The notes beneath the pieces are model-generated. The model saw nothing but the letters and a program-made list of their open reading frames with translations, did no database searches and was not told the DNA's origin. 64,000 nucleotides of DNA from Acidovorax sp. NCPPB 3576. GTDB taxonomy: Bacteria > Pseudomonadota > Gammaproteobacteria > Burkholderiales > Burkholderiaceae_C. The translations under genes were made by a program, and so were the position numbers. Positions within the stretch are counted from its first letter, which is position 1, and the number at the start of each line of letters is the position of its first letter. Shown here piece after piece: positions 9,735 through 20,188 of this stretch. The stretch is from the NCBI RefSeq assembly GCF_028473605.1, contig NZ_CP097267.1, forward strand, positions 3,960,501 through 4,024,500, written 5' to 3'.

Positions 9735-11507
9735 ATGGCGCAATCACATCGACTCTGGACCGTAGCCTTGGCATGCGCCCTGGTGACGGGAACTCTTTCT
9801 GCTCAGGCGCAAAACCTGCCAGCACCGGCACCCCAGTCTGGGCTTCGAGCGTCTCAGGAGTCGTCCAGCGACGCTGCCGCTGCACTTGACGCGGAACTGT
9901 TCTATGAAATTCTGTTAGGCGAGATCAGCACCACGGGGGGCGATCCTGGCACCGGTTATTCGCTCATGCTCGAAGCGGCCCGGCGCAGTGGCGACAGCCA
10001 GCTTTATCGGCGAGCCATTGAGATTGCACTGCAGTCGCGTTCGGCAGAATATGCGTTGGCAGCAGCAAGGGCGTGGAAAAGCGCGCAGCCTCAGTCGAGG
10101 GAAGCCAACCGGTATGTATTGCAGATCCTCATTGCGCTGAATCGCATCGAGGAGACGTCCGACCTGCTCAAGCAGGAATTGGCGCAATCCCCTGCGAGTG
10201 ACAAGGCCATGACGCTCCAGGCCATTCCTCAGCTTTATGGACGGGCCACCGACAAGACTGTGGCTGTCAAGGTGGTAGAGCAGGCGCTCTCAGATCAGCT
10301 CATCAATCCAGCTTCGGGCCCCACTGCGTGGATCACCATCGGTCGAATGCGTTTGGCGGCTGGTGACAAGAAGGGTGGCCTGGATGCAGCACGCCAAGCC
10401 CAGACATTGGAGGCACCCGCCGACGGAGTTGCTTTGCTGGCACTGCAGCTGCTGGAAGCCGGCGAGCCAGAGGCCGAGCCATTGGTTGCCCGCTATCTGG
10501 CCGGAGCGCCCAAGCCGGAAATCCGCATGGCATACGTTCGCACCCTTTTAGACTCGCAGCGCTATGCGGAAGCCGCCAAGCAGGCTGATCTGCTGACCCA
10601 GAGCACGCCGGACATGGCAGAAGCCTGGCTGATCAAAGCCAGCCTGCACTTACAGGCCAACCGCCTTGATGAGGCACATGCTTCCCTGCTGGAGTTCCAG
10701 AAACTCCTGGAGGCACTGCCCGCGGGCGATTCACGCCGAAGCGCGATGGCGCAAGCATTTTTGATGCAAGCCCAGATCGCAGAAAAACGAGGCAACCTTG
10801 CAGAGGCAGAGGCATGGCTCGCGCGGGTCGAAAATTCTGCCGAACTGCTGACCGTACAAAGCCGCAGGGCGTCCCTGCTGGCTCGCCAGGGCAAGTTGCC
10901 TGAAGCGATTGCGCTCATTCGCGCGGTCCCTGCGAAGACGCCCCAAGAAGAGCGAATGAAATTGCTCGCCGAGGTTCAGTTACTGCGCGATGCACAGAAA
11001 TACCGGGAAGCCTACGAAACACAAGCCAAGGCTGCTGCACTGGCTCCGCAAGACAATGAACTCGTGTACGACCAAGCCATGCTGGCCGAGAAAGCGGGTC
11101 TGCTGGATGAAATGGAAAAGCTGCTGCGCGAGATCATCGCCCGGCAGCCCGACTATCACCACGCATACAACGCGCTGGGGTACTCGTTTGCGGAGCGCGA
11201 CATCCGGTTGCCGGAAGCCAAGCAGCTGATTGCCAAGGCATTGCAGTACGCCCCGGGCGACCCATTCATCATGGACAGCCTTGGCTGGGTGGAGTTTCGG
11301 CTCGGCAATCGCAAAGAGGCGGCGCGCTTGCTCGGCGATGCATTCAAAGCCCAGCCCGATCCGGAAATCGCCGCCCATCTGGGCGAGGTACTCTGGTCGC
11401 TGGGGGAGCGCGACCGCGCGACGTCCGTCTGGAAAGAGGGCCTGCGCTTGAACAAAGACAACGACACCCTGCGCCAGACTTTGAAGCGCCTGGGAGCCAA
11501 CCCTTGA
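9735..11507 (+). CDS. Secreted/periplasmic tetratricopeptide-repeat protein
   Basis: The 590-residue product begins with a signal peptide ([19 protein letters not shown], cleavage after AQA). It then consists of helical pairs that match TPRs, such as [34 protein letters not shown] and [20 protein letters not shown]. The ATG at 9735 gives a clean signal peptide; an in-frame ATG at 9717 adds six residues. The stop overlaps the TTG start of lolB, so TPR-lolB-ispE probably form an operon. This placement beside lolB is common in betaproteobacteria and suggests a role in envelope or outer-membrane assembly, but no specific function is known to me. Confidence 0.85.
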   Translation: MAQSHRLWTVALACALVTGTLSAQAQNLPAPAPQSGLRASQESSSDAAAALDAELFYEILLGEISTTGGDPGTGYSLMLEAARRSGDSQLYRRAIEIALQSRSAEYALAAARAWKSAQPQSREANRYVLQILIALNRIEETSDLLKQELAQSPASDKAMTLQAIPQLYGRATDKTVAVKVVEQALSDQLINPASGPTAWITIGRMRLAAGDKKGGLDAARQAQTLEAPADGVALLALQLLEAGEPEAEPLVARYLAGAPKPEIRMAYVRTLLDSQRYAEAAKQADLLTQSTPDMAEAWLIKASLHLQANRLDEAHASLLEFQKLLEALPAGDSRRSAMAQAFLMQAQIAEKRGNLAEAEAWLARVENSAELLTVQSRRASLLARQGKLPEAIALIRAVPAKTPQEERMKLLAEVQLLRDAQKYREAYETQAKAAALAPQDNELVYDQAMLAEKAGLLDEMEKLLREIIARQPDYHHAYNALGYSFAERDIRLPEAKQLIAKALQYAPGDPFIMDSLGWVEFRLGNRKEAARLLGDAFKAQPDPEIAAHLGEVLWSLGERDRATSVWKEGLRLNKDNDTLRQTLKRLGANP

Positions 11508-12046
11508 CTCGGCAAGCCGCAGCCGGTGGCCGCTGCGCTGATGCAAAAAACCAAGGACGTGCTTGGACTGCTTGGCTGGCAACAATGGTCTTTTTCCTCC
11601 TCACCGGTTGCGCGCAGCCTGCCCGACTTCCCATGGAGGATGCGGCATCCAGCGATGCGTGGAGTGGCCGGCTCTCGCTTCAAGTGGACGATCCGTCGGC
11701 ACAGCCGCTGAACGCGGCATTCGAACTGCGCGGCAGCCCTCAACAAGGGGAATTGACACTCCTCAACCCCTTTGGCAATGTGCTGGCCAAACTGACCTGG
11801 TCCCCTGGATTGGCGACGCTGACCAACGGCACGGAAACGCGGAAATCCGAATCACTGGACGCATTGGTCTGGCAGTTGACTGGCAGTACGGTACCGGTTT
11901 CCGCCTTGTTCGGCTGGCTCAAGCGGGAGCCGACAGCAGTCGAGGGCTGGGAGGCAGATCTCGAAGGAATGGACCGAGGAAGGCTCGTTGCGCAACGTCG
12001 CAGTCCCCTGCCACACGCCACGTTGCGCATCGCTCTGGACCGCTGA
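11504..12046 (+). CDS. lolB: Outer-membrane lipoprotein receptor LolB
   Basis: LolB accepts lipoproteins from periplasmic LolA and inserts them in the outer membrane. The 180-residue protein starts at TTG 11504, overlapping the upstream TGA. It has a hydrophobic segment ending in lipobox LTGC with the lipidated Cys at residue 36. The WSGRLSLQV start and PFGNVLAKLTW strand of the LolB beta-barrel fold are recognisable. The n-region before the signal is long, so translation may begin further in, but no better start is visible. ispE follows after five bases; the lolB-ispE pair is standard in betaproteobacteria. Confidence 0.88.
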   Translation: MTRQAAAGGRCADAKNQGRAWTAWLATMVFFLLTGCAQPARLPMEDAASSDAWSGRLSLQVDDPSAQPLNAAFELRGSPQQGELTLLNPFGNVLAKLTWSPGLATLTNGTETRKSESLDALVWQLTGSTVPVSALFGWLKREPTAVEGWEADLEGMDRGRLVAQRRSPLPHATLRIALDR

Positions 12047-12051
12047 CACGC

Positions 12052-12915
12052 ATGCGGTCTTTGCACGATGTGCCGGCACCGGCGAAACTTAATCTCTTCC
12101 TGCACATTACCGGACAGCGTGCCGACGGCTACCACTTGCTGCAATCGGTCTTCATGCTGATCGATTGGTGCGATACCTTGCATTTCGAGTTGCGCCGAGA
12201 CAGCGGGATCAGTCGGGAAGATCTGTCTGAGACGCTGCCTGCACAAGACCTTTGCGTGCGCGCAGCCTCAGCCTTGCAACTTGCTACCGGATGCACGCTA
12301 GGCGCACACATCGGCATTGAAAAACAGGTGCCGGCCCAGGCGGGAATGGGCGGCGGTTCGTCCGATGCCGCCTCGACCTTGCTGGCCTTGAACAGGTTGT
12401 GGAACCTGAAGCTGACACGCGCAGAGCTAGAGCGCATCGGGCTTTCGCTAGGAGCCGATGTGCCATTTTTTTTACGCGGCCATAACGCTTGGGTTGAAGG
12501 AATTGGTGAGACAATACGCCCGCTTGAGAAAGAGCATGCACTGCCAAGAACACAATTCCTGGTGGTCAAACCGGAAGCGGGATTGGATACGAAATCGATT
12601 TTTTCGCACCCTTCTTTAAAACGCGATTCCGGCTGTGCTACAATCTTAGGCTTTGCTGCAGCACACTACCAGTTTGGAAGTAACGATCTGCAGCCGGTTG
12701 CTCAGGCACTGTGTCCCGAAATCGATCAAGCCCTTCAGTGGCTGAAATCAAAGGGGTTGCAAGGCAGGATGACTGGCTCGGGAAGTGCAGTGTTTGCGCA
12801 AATGCTACAGGCAGTGAACTTGCAAGACGCGCCCGGCGCGTGGCAAGTAAAAGCCTGTGAAAATCTGATGATTCATCCTCTGGCAGGATGGGCTTCGGAT
12901 AAAGATTTCGGTTGA
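12052..12915 (+). CDS. ispE: 4-diphosphocytidyl-2-C-methyl-D-erythritol kinase IspE
   Basis: IspE is the GHMP-family kinase of the MEP isoprenoid pathway. The 287-residue product starts at ATG 12052. It shows PAPAKLNLFLHITG at the N-terminus and the ATP-binding GHMP loop MGGGSSDAAST at about residues 99-109. A conserved GLSLGADVPFFL segment and GRMTGSGSAVFA near the C-terminus are also present. A much longer in-frame opening exists through lolB, but that part is just the alternate frame of lolB. It is followed immediately by tRNA-Gln. Confidence 0.96.
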   Translation: MRSLHDVPAPAKLNLFLHITGQRADGYHLLQSVFMLIDWCDTLHFELRRDSGISREDLSETLPAQDLCVRAASALQLATGCTLGAHIGIEKQVPAQAGMGGGSSDAASTLLALNRLWNLKLTRAELERIGLSLGADVPFFLRGHNAWVEGIGETIRPLEKEHALPRTQFLVVKPEAGLDTKSIFSHPSLKRDSGCATILGFAAAHYQFGSNDLQPVAQALCPEIDQALQWLKSKGLQGRMTGSGSAVFAQMLQAVNLQDAPGAWQVKACENLMIHPLAGWASDKDFG

Positions 12916-12939
12916 TTACTTTCAGTGATCGACCTGTGT

Positions 12940-13016
12940 AGGGGAGTCGCCAAGCTGGTTAAGGCACCGGATTTTGATTCCGGCATGCGAAGGTTCGAAT
13001 CCTTCTTCCCCTGCCA
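12940..13016 (+). tRNA. tRNA-Gln (anticodon TTG)
   Basis: A 77-nt cloverleaf has acceptor AGGGGAG/TTCCCCT, D-arm GCCAAGCTGGTTAAGGC, and anticodon stem CCGGA/TCCGG around loop TTTTGAT (anticodon TTG). The T-arm is GAAGGTTCGAATCCTTC, with discriminator G and encoded CCA. It lies between ispE and prs with 24 and 46 bp gaps and is probably cotranscribed with one of them; a T8 tract follows but without a clear GC hairpin. Confidence 0.97.
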
Positions 13017-13062
13017 AATACCTTTCGCACACGGGCTTTTTTTTAAGACTGCTGGGTCGCTC

Positions 13063-14037
13063 ATGCAAGCCAATCACCCCGACTTCATGGTTTTCACCGG
13101 CAACGCCAATCCAGGAATGGCGGCGGACATTGCCCGGCACCTCGGCACCACGCTGGGTGCAGTGGACGTGGGCCGTTTCTCCGACGGCGAAGTCACTGTC
13201 GAAATCAAACAGAACGTCCGTGCCCGCGATGTGTTCGTCGTGCAGTCCACCTGCGCACCGACCAACGAAAACCTCATGGAATTGCTGATCATGGTCGATG
13301 CGCTCAAGCGCGCTTCGGCCGAGCGCATCAGCGCGGTCATTCCCTACTTCGGCTACGCCCGCCAGGACCGACGCCCCCGCTCCAGCCGTGTGCCGATCTC
13401 CGCCAAGGTGGTGGCCAACATGCTGCAGGCCGTGGGCGTGGCCCGCGTGCTGACGATGGATCTGCATGCAGACCAGATCCAGGGGTTCTTCGACATCCCG
13501 GTGGACAACATCTACGCATCCCCTGTGCTGCTGGGTGACCTGCGCCAAAAACAATACGACGACCTGATCGTCGTGTCGCCCGATGTGGGCGGCGTGGTGC
13601 GTGCGCGGGCCCTTGCCAAGCAATTGAACTGCGATCTGGCCATCATCGACAAGCGCCGCCCGAAGGCCAACGTGTCGGAAGTGATGCACGTGATCGGCGA
13701 GATTGATGGCCGCAACTGCGTGATCATGGACGACATGATCGACACGGCAGGCACGCTCGTGAAAGCGGCCGAAGTGCTCAAGGAGCGTGGCGCCAAGAAG
13801 GTGTACGCCTATTGCACACACCCCATTTTCTCGGGCCCGGCCATCGAGCGCATTGCCAAGGGCTCCGCACTCGACGAAGTGGTCGTGACCAATACCATCC
13901 CATTGAGCGAAGCCGCCAAGGGATGCACCAAGATTCGCCAGCTCTCCGTGGCACCGCTGATCGCAGAGACGATCCAGCGCATTGCCAAGGGAGAGTCGGT
14001 GATGAGTCTGTTCTCGGACCAGGACAATCTCTTCTGA
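13063..14037 (+). CDS. prs: Ribose-phosphate pyrophosphokinase
   Basis: Prs makes PRPP from ribose 5-phosphate and ATP for nucleotide, His, Trp and NAD synthesis. The 324-residue protein starts at ATG 13063 ([17 protein letters not shown]). It contains the [26 protein letters not shown] flexible-loop region (about residues 80-105), the VVSPDVGG segment, and the PRPP-binding loop [13 protein letters not shown] near 215. The longer in-frame opening upstream is the tRNA-Gln gene read as protein. Length is normal. The tRNA-Gln - prs - rplY - pth order is typical of Comamonadaceae. Confidence 0.98.
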   Translation: MQANHPDFMVFTGNANPGMAADIARHLGTTLGAVDVGRFSDGEVTVEIKQNVRARDVFVVQSTCAPTNENLMELLIMVDALKRASAERISAVIPYFGYARQDRRPRSSRVPISAKVVANMLQAVGVARVLTMDLHADQIQGFFDIPVDNIYASPVLLGDLRQKQYDDLIVVSPDVGGVVRARALAKQLNCDLAIIDKRRPKANVSEVMHVIGEIDGRNCVIMDDMIDTAGTLVKAAEVLKERGAKKVYAYCTHPIFSGPAIERIAKGSALDEVVVTNTIPLSEAAKGCTKIRQLSVAPLIAETIQRIAKGESVMSLFSDQDNLF

Positions 14038-14042
14038 TGACC

Positions 14043-14089
14043 TTCCGCCCTCGGGGCGGAATGCATGGCAAACCTCCTTCGGGAGGTTT
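14043..14089 (+). terminator. Tandem hairpins after prs, weak terminator or mRNA 3' structure
   Basis: Two hairpins follow the prs stop: TTCCGCCC/GGGCGGAA (14043-14061) and AAACCTCC-TTCG-GGAGGTTT (14070-14089, a UUCG tetraloop). No U-run follows the second, only GTTCGTTC. It may be an inefficient terminator that lets some transcription into rplY. Confidence 0.5.
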
Positions 14090-14186
14090 GTTCGTTCGGG
14101 AACGCAAGCAGATCCGCGGCCAGGTGGCACGGGTCTTTTTCAACAGGGTCTGAGCTGGTCGCGGCCGGCCCTCACAGGAGCTAACT

Positions 14187-14822
14187 ATGAACTTCGTCGC
14201 TTTTGAGCGCGCCAAGCAAGGTACGGGTGCGAGCCGCCGTCTGCGCAACACGGGCAAGACGCCCGGCATCGTCTACGGCGGTGCAGCCGAGCCCCAACTG
14301 ATCGAGATCGATCACAACGCCCTGTGGCACGCCCTCAAGAAGGAAGCGTTCCACTCCAGCGTTCTGGACATGGAAGTGGCTGGCGCCACCAGCAAGGTTC
14401 TGCTGCGTGACGTGCAATACCACCCCTACAAGCAGCTCGTGCTGCATATCGACTTCCAGCGCGTGGATGCCAAGACCAAGCTGCACATGAAGGTGCCACT
14501 GCACTACAGCGGCGCTGAAGAGTCCGACGCCGTGAAGGTGGACAAGTGCCTGGTCAACCCCGTCCTGAACGAACTCGACGTGTCGTGCATGCCTTCGGAC
14601 CTGCCCGAATTCATCGCCGTGGACCTGAGCAAGCTGAAGAAGGGTTCATCGCTGAACCTGAAGGACATCAAGCTGCCCCGCGGCGTGAGCCCCGTGATCC
14701 GTGGCGGCCAGAACAACCCCGTTCTGGTGTCCGTGACCAACCCCGTGATCGAAGTGGAAGCACCGGCCGCCGATGCAGCACCTGCTCCGGACGCCAAGGC
14801 TGGCAAGGGCAAGAAGAAGTAA
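14187..14822 (+). CDS. rplY: 50S ribosomal protein L25/general stress protein Ctc
   Basis: L25 binds 5S rRNA in the central protuberance of the 50S subunit. The 211-residue product is the long Ctc form. The N-terminal L25 domain (about residues 1-95, [20 protein letters not shown] then PGIVYGG) is followed by the C-terminal TL5-type beta domain. It ends in an Ala/Lys-rich tail, KAGKGKKK. An AGGAG-like site (cacaggagctaact) precedes the ATG. A strong terminator follows at 14902. Confidence 0.97.
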   Translation: MNFVAFERAKQGTGASRRLRNTGKTPGIVYGGAAEPQLIEIDHNALWHALKKEAFHSSVLDMEVAGATSKVLLRDVQYHPYKQLVLHIDFQRVDAKTKLHMKVPLHYSGAEESDAVKVDKCLVNPVLNELDVSCMPSDLPEFIAVDLSKLKKGSSLNLKDIKLPRGVSPVIRGGQNNPVLVSVTNPVIEVEAPAADAAPAPDAKAGKGKKK

Positions 14823-14901
14823 TCACACCTGCACCCGTCGTCATCCCGGCGACAGGCGGAGGGCAACCTCCTGGCGGGCCGCTTCGGCGGTTCCGCTCCC
14901 A

Positions 14902-14929
14902 ACGGCCCACCCTGCGTGGGCCGTTTTTC
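14902..14929 (+). terminator. Intrinsic terminator of rplY
   Basis: A 9-bp GC-rich stem (ACGGCCCAC/GTGGGCCGT, loop CCTGC) is followed by TTTTCTTTG. It lies between rplY and pth on the plus strand, so pth is likely to have its own promoter or depend on readthrough. Confidence 0.8.
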
Positions 14930-14959
14930 TTTGTCGCCATACGGATAATCGCGGACACC

Positions 14960-15568
14960 ATGATCAAACTGTTTGTGGGCCTGGGCAACCCAGGGCCCGA
15001 CTACGACGCCACACGCCACAACGCCGGATTCTGGTGGATCGATGCGCTGGCCCGCGAACTGAAGACGACGCTGGTGCCCGACCGCAACTACTACGGCCTT
15101 GTCGCCCGCACGAGCGTGCACGGGCAAAGCGTCTGGCTGCTGGAGCCCCAGACGTTCATGAATCTCTCGGGCAAGTCGGTGGCGGCGCTGGCGAGGTTCT
15201 TCAAGATCCAGCCCGACGAAATCCTGGTGGCACACGATGAACTCGATGTCGTTCCGGGCCAGGTGAAGCTCAAGCGCGGCGGCAGCCATGCCGGCCACAA
15301 CGGGCTGCGCGACATCCATGCGCAATTGGGATCGGCGGACTACTGGCGTTTGCGCATCGGGATCGGGCATCCCGGCATCAAGGCGGAAGTGGCGAACTGG
15401 GTGCTCAAGAAGCCGTCGCCCGACCATCGCGCGTTGATCGAAGACAGCATCGTCCATTCGTTGAAGGCCCATCCGGCGATGCTGGCGGGTGACATGGAAA
15501 AAGCCACGCTGCTGGTGCACACGACGAAGCCACCGCGCCCCAAGCCACCGCGGCCCGAAGGCGTTTAG
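14960..15568 (+). CDS. pth: Peptidyl-tRNA hydrolase
   Basis: Pth releases tRNA from prematurely dropped peptidyl-tRNAs. The 202-residue protein starts at ATG 14960. Asn10 and catalytic His20 are in [19 protein letters not shown]. The FMNLSGKSV motif (near residue 70) and HDELDVVPG (near 93-101) complete the active site. [18 protein letters not shown] is also conserved. The C-terminus ends in a Pro/Lys-rich tail. A long in-frame opening back into rplY is an alternate-frame artefact. The TAG stop sits at the edge of a dispersed hairpin repeat. Confidence 0.97.
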   Translation: MIKLFVGLGNPGPDYDATRHNAGFWWIDALARELKTTLVPDRNYYGLVARTSVHGQSVWLLEPQTFMNLSGKSVAALARFFKIQPDEILVAHDELDVVPGQVKLKRGGSHAGHNGLRDIHAQLGSADYWRLRIGIGHPGIKAEVANWVLKKPSPDHRALIEDSIVHSLKAHPAMLAGDMEKATLLVHTTKPPRPKPPRPEGV

Positions 15569-15621
15569 CTCCTATTTTTATAGCTTCCCGCGCAATGCGA
15601 TCATGCGCAGGCGGACTAAAA
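15567..15621 (+). repeat. Dispersed hairpin repeat, copy 1 (at pth stop)
   Basis: An AT-rich core CCTATTTTTATAG is followed by a GC arm (GCGCAATGCGATCATGCGCAGGCGG). It matches the copy at 43760 in order and spacing. The repeat begins on the last two bases of the pth stop codon and fills the gap to the convergent ferredoxin gene. Confidence 0.7.
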
Positions 15622-15629
15622 CACCTGAA

Positions 15630-16225
<596 letters not shown>

Positions 16226-17188
16226 ATGGGACCCTTCCTCCTCAAACGGCTGCTCACGCTCATCGCCACGCTGGCCGGGGCGTCGGTGGTCGTGTTCGTG
16301 GTGCTGGAGATCCTGCCCGGCAATGCCGCGCAGATGCTGATGGGGCCGGATGCCTCGCCCGAGGCCGTGGCCGCCCTGGCGACGAAGCTGGGGCTGGACC
16401 AGCCCGCGCTGCAGCGCTACGGCCACTGGGTGGGCGGGCTGCTCACCGGCCAACTGGGCGACAGCTACGCTTACGGCACCCCGGTGCGGGACCTGGTACT
16501 GGAGCGGCTGGCGCTCACCGTGCCACTGGCGCTGATGGCGATGGCGATCACCACCGTGCTGGCGCTGCTGGCGGGCGTGTATGCGGCATCGCGCCACAAC
16601 CGCTGGGGCGACGTGGGGGTGATGGGGCTGGCGCAGATCGGCATCGCCATTCCGAATTTCTGGTTCGCCATCCTGCTGATCCTGCTGTTTTCGGTGAAGC
16701 TGCAGTGGTTCTCCGCGGGCGGATTTCCGGGCTGGACCGAGGACAGCGGGGGCAGTCCGCTCGAGGCGCTGAAGGCGCTGCTGCTGCCGGCGATCTCGCT
16801 GGCCGTGGTGCAGGCGGCGATCCTGGCGCGCATTACCCGCTCTTCGGTGCTGGAGGTGCTGCGCGAGGACTTCGTGCGCACGGCCCGCGCCAAGGGCCTG
16901 TCGCGCCGCGCGGCGCTCTGGGGCCACGTGCTTCGCAACGCGATGATTCCGGTGGTGACGGTGATGGGCCTGCAGTTCGCCAACCTGCTGGCCGGCACCA
17001 TCGTGGTGGAGAACGTGTTCTACCTGCCGGGCCTGGGGCGGCTGATCTTCCAGTCCATCGCCAACCGCGACCTGATCGTGGTGCGCAACTGCGTGATGCT
17101 GCTGGCGGCCATGGTGATCGTGGTGAACTTCGTGGTGGACCTGCTGTATGCCGCCATCGACCCGCGCGTGAAAGCGAGCGACCTGTGA
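16226..17188 (+). CDS. Peptide-type ABC transporter permease, DppB/OppB family
   Basis: This is the first inner-membrane subunit of a peptide or peptide-like importer. The 320-residue protein starts MGPFLLKRLLTLIATL, the classical DppB opening with TM1 directly after. Six hydrophobic segments are visible. The EAA loop that contacts the ATPase is ILARITRSSVLEVLREDFVRTARAKGLS (about residues 195-222). A shorter periplasmic loop than in E. coli DppB and LPGLGRLIFQSI near the end are usual. The next gene starts inside its stop (TGATG), so the operon is translationally coupled. Confidence 0.92.
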   Translation: MGPFLLKRLLTLIATLAGASVVVFVVLEILPGNAAQMLMGPDASPEAVAALATKLGLDQPALQRYGHWVGGLLTGQLGDSYAYGTPVRDLVLERLALTVPLALMAMAITTVLALLAGVYAASRHNRWGDVGVMGLAQIGIAIPNFWFAILLILLFSVKLQWFSAGGFPGWTEDSGGSPLEALKALLLPAISLAVVQAAILARITRSSVLEVLREDFVRTARAKGLSRRAALWGHVLRNAMIPVVTVMGLQFANLLAGTIVVENVFYLPGLGRLIFQSIANRDLIVVRNCVMLLAAMVIVVNFVVDLLYAAIDPRVKASDL

Positions 17189-18075
17189 TGCCCCCGTCCC
17201 CCGCCACGCCCTCCCAGCCCGTCCCGGCAGTGGGGGCCGCGCAGTCCGGCCTGCGCCGCGCGCTGCGCCACCGCAGCTTCGCCATCGGCGCGGTGCTGTC
17301 GCTGCTGCTGGTGCTGGCGGCGCTGGTGTCCTTCGTGTGGACGCCCGGCTCGCCCTATGACATGGACATGGAGGCCAAGCTGCTGCCCCCCTCGGCCGCG
17401 CATTGGCTGGGCACCGATGCGTTCGGGCGCGACGTGGCCTCGCTGCTGCTGGTGGGCGCGCGCAATTCCATCCTGGTGGGGGTGATCGCGGTGGGCATCG
17501 GCCTGTCCATCGGCACGGCGCTCGGGCTGCTGGCGGCGGCGCGGCGCGGCTGGGTGGAGGAACTCATCATGCGGATGGCGGACTTCACCTTCGCGTTCCC
17601 GGCGATTCTCTCGGCCATCATGCTCACCGCCGTGTTCGGGGCGGGCGTGGTCAATTCGATCATCGCCATCGGCATCTTCAACATTCCGACCTTCGCCCGG
17701 GTCACGCGCGCCTCGGCCAATGCCGTGTGGTCGCGCGAATTCATCCTGGCGGCGCGCGCCTGCGGCAAGGGCCCGTGGCGCATCACGCGCGAGCACGTGC
17801 TGCCCAACATCGCGGCGGTGCTGATCGTGCAGGCCACGATCCAGTTCGCGCTAGCCATCCTGGCGGAAGCCGCGCTGTCGTACCTGGGCCTGGGCACGCA
17901 GCCGCCGCAGCCGTCCTGGGGCCGCATGCTGAGCGAGGCGCAGACGCTGATGTTCCAGGCGCCGCTGCTGGCCGTGTGGCCCGGCGTGGCGATCGCGCTG
18001 GCGGTGCTGGGGCTGAACCTGCTGGGCGACGGCCTGCGCGATTTGCTGGACCCGCGCCTGTCGCGCCAGCGCTGA
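17188..18075 (+). CDS. Peptide-type ABC transporter permease, DppC/OppC family
   Basis: This is the second permease of the importer. The 295-residue protein has a cytoplasmic N-terminal tail of about 35 residues, TM1 near 38-58 and the HWLGTDAFGRDV motif typical of DppC proteins. The EAA loop is RVTRASANAVWSREFILAARA and the last TM segment precedes GDGLRDLLDPRL. The start overlaps the stop of the first permease (TGATG). Four bases separate it from the first ATPase. Confidence 0.93.
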   Translation: MPPSPATPSQPVPAVGAAQSGLRRALRHRSFAIGAVLSLLLVLAALVSFVWTPGSPYDMDMEAKLLPPSAAHWLGTDAFGRDVASLLLVGARNSILVGVIAVGIGLSIGTALGLLAAARRGWVEELIMRMADFTFAFPAILSAIMLTAVFGAGVVNSIIAIGIFNIPTFARVTRASANAVWSREFILAARACGKGPWRITREHVLPNIAAVLIVQATIQFALAILAEAALSYLGLGTQPPQPSWGRMLSEAQTLMFQAPLLAVWPGVAIALAVLGLNLLGDGLRDLLDPRLSRQR

Positions 18076-18079
18076 CGCC

Positions 18080-19116
18080 ATGGATCCCCACGCCCCGCCC
18101 GCCATGCCGCTGCTCGAAGTCTCCGACCTGCACGTGCGGCTGTACACGCACCGCGGCCCGGCCGACGCCGTGCGGGGCGTGGGCTTCACGCTCGAACGCG
18201 GCGAAACGCTGGGCCTGATCGGCGAGTCGGGCTGCGGCAAGTCGCTCACCGCCATGGCGCTGATGGGCCTGCTGCCCGACCGCGCCACCACGCGCGGCAG
18301 CATCCGATTCGACGGCACCGAGCTGCTGGGCCAGGGCGAGGCGGCGCTGTGCCGCATCCGCGGGCGCCGGATCGGCATGGTCTTCCAGGAGCCCATGACG
18401 GCGCTCAACCCGGTGCACACCATCGGCCGGCAGGTGGCCGAGCCGCTTCGGCGGCACCTGGGCCTGCCGGCTGCCGCCGCGCGCGCGCAGGCCGTGGCGC
18501 TGCTGGACCGCGTGGGCATTCCGCAAGCAGCGCAGCGCTTCGATGCGTTCCCGCACCAGTTCTCGGGCGGGCAGCGCCAGCGCATCACCATCGCGATGGC
18601 GCTGGCCTGCGGGCCGGACCTGCTGATCGCCGACGAGCCCACCACCGCGCTGGACGTGACGGTGCAGCAGCAGATCCTGGGGCTGATCGGCGAACTGGTG
18701 GCCGAGCGCGGCATGGCGCTGATCCTGATCTCGCACGACCTGGGCGTGATCGCGCAGAACGTGGACCGCATGCTGGTGATGTACGGCGGCACGGTGGTCG
18801 AGCGCGGCCCCACGGCGGCGGTGTTCTCGGCCATGGCCCACCCCTACACGCGGGGGCTGTTCGCGGCCCGCCCGCGGCTCGATGGGGCCGCGTCGGGAAG
18901 GGACGCCCAAGGCGCGCGCGTGCGCCTGCCCACCATCGCCGGCACCGTGCCGGAACTGGTGGACCTGCCGCCGGGCTGCCCCTTCGCCGGCCGCTGCGGC
19001 TTCACGGTGACGGCGTGCTACCCGGCCCTGCCGCCCGCCGTGCCGCTGGGCGACGACCATTCGGCCCACTGCATTCGCCTGGATGCGGTGGCGGCGGCGG
19101 CGCAGGAGGGCCGGGC

Positions 19117-19120
<4 letters not shown>
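18080..19120 (+). CDS. Peptide ABC transporter ATP-binding protein, DppD/OppD family
   Basis: This is one of two ATPases that power the importer. The 346-residue protein has Walker A GESGCGKS (about residues 50-57), the signature FSGGQRQRITIAMALA and Walker B LLIADEPTTALD. The C-terminal oligopeptide-transport extension contains the cysteine cluster CPFAGRCGFTVTAC, usually seen in DppD-type subunits. All catalytic motifs are intact. The end overlaps the next ATPase by four bases (ATGA). Confidence 0.94.
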
Positions 19121-20064
<944 letters not shown>

Positions 20065-20188
20065 TAAAAAGCCTGTTGGCCGCCGAGGGCGCGCGCCGCT
20101 GGCCGATCCACCCCGCCGATCCGATGCCGCCGCCCGCCCCTCGCCTTCCGTCCTGCCCCTGGTCTGTTCCTATCCGGAGAATCCGCCC

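Noticed and set aside
11563..12051. In-frame upstream extension of ispE through lolB
   Set aside because: The extra residues are lolB read in another frame; the IspE family begins at the ATG 12052.
14546..14959. Long in-frame extension of pth back into rplY
   Set aside because: It runs through the rplY coding sequence and its terminator; Pth begins at [12 protein letters not shown].
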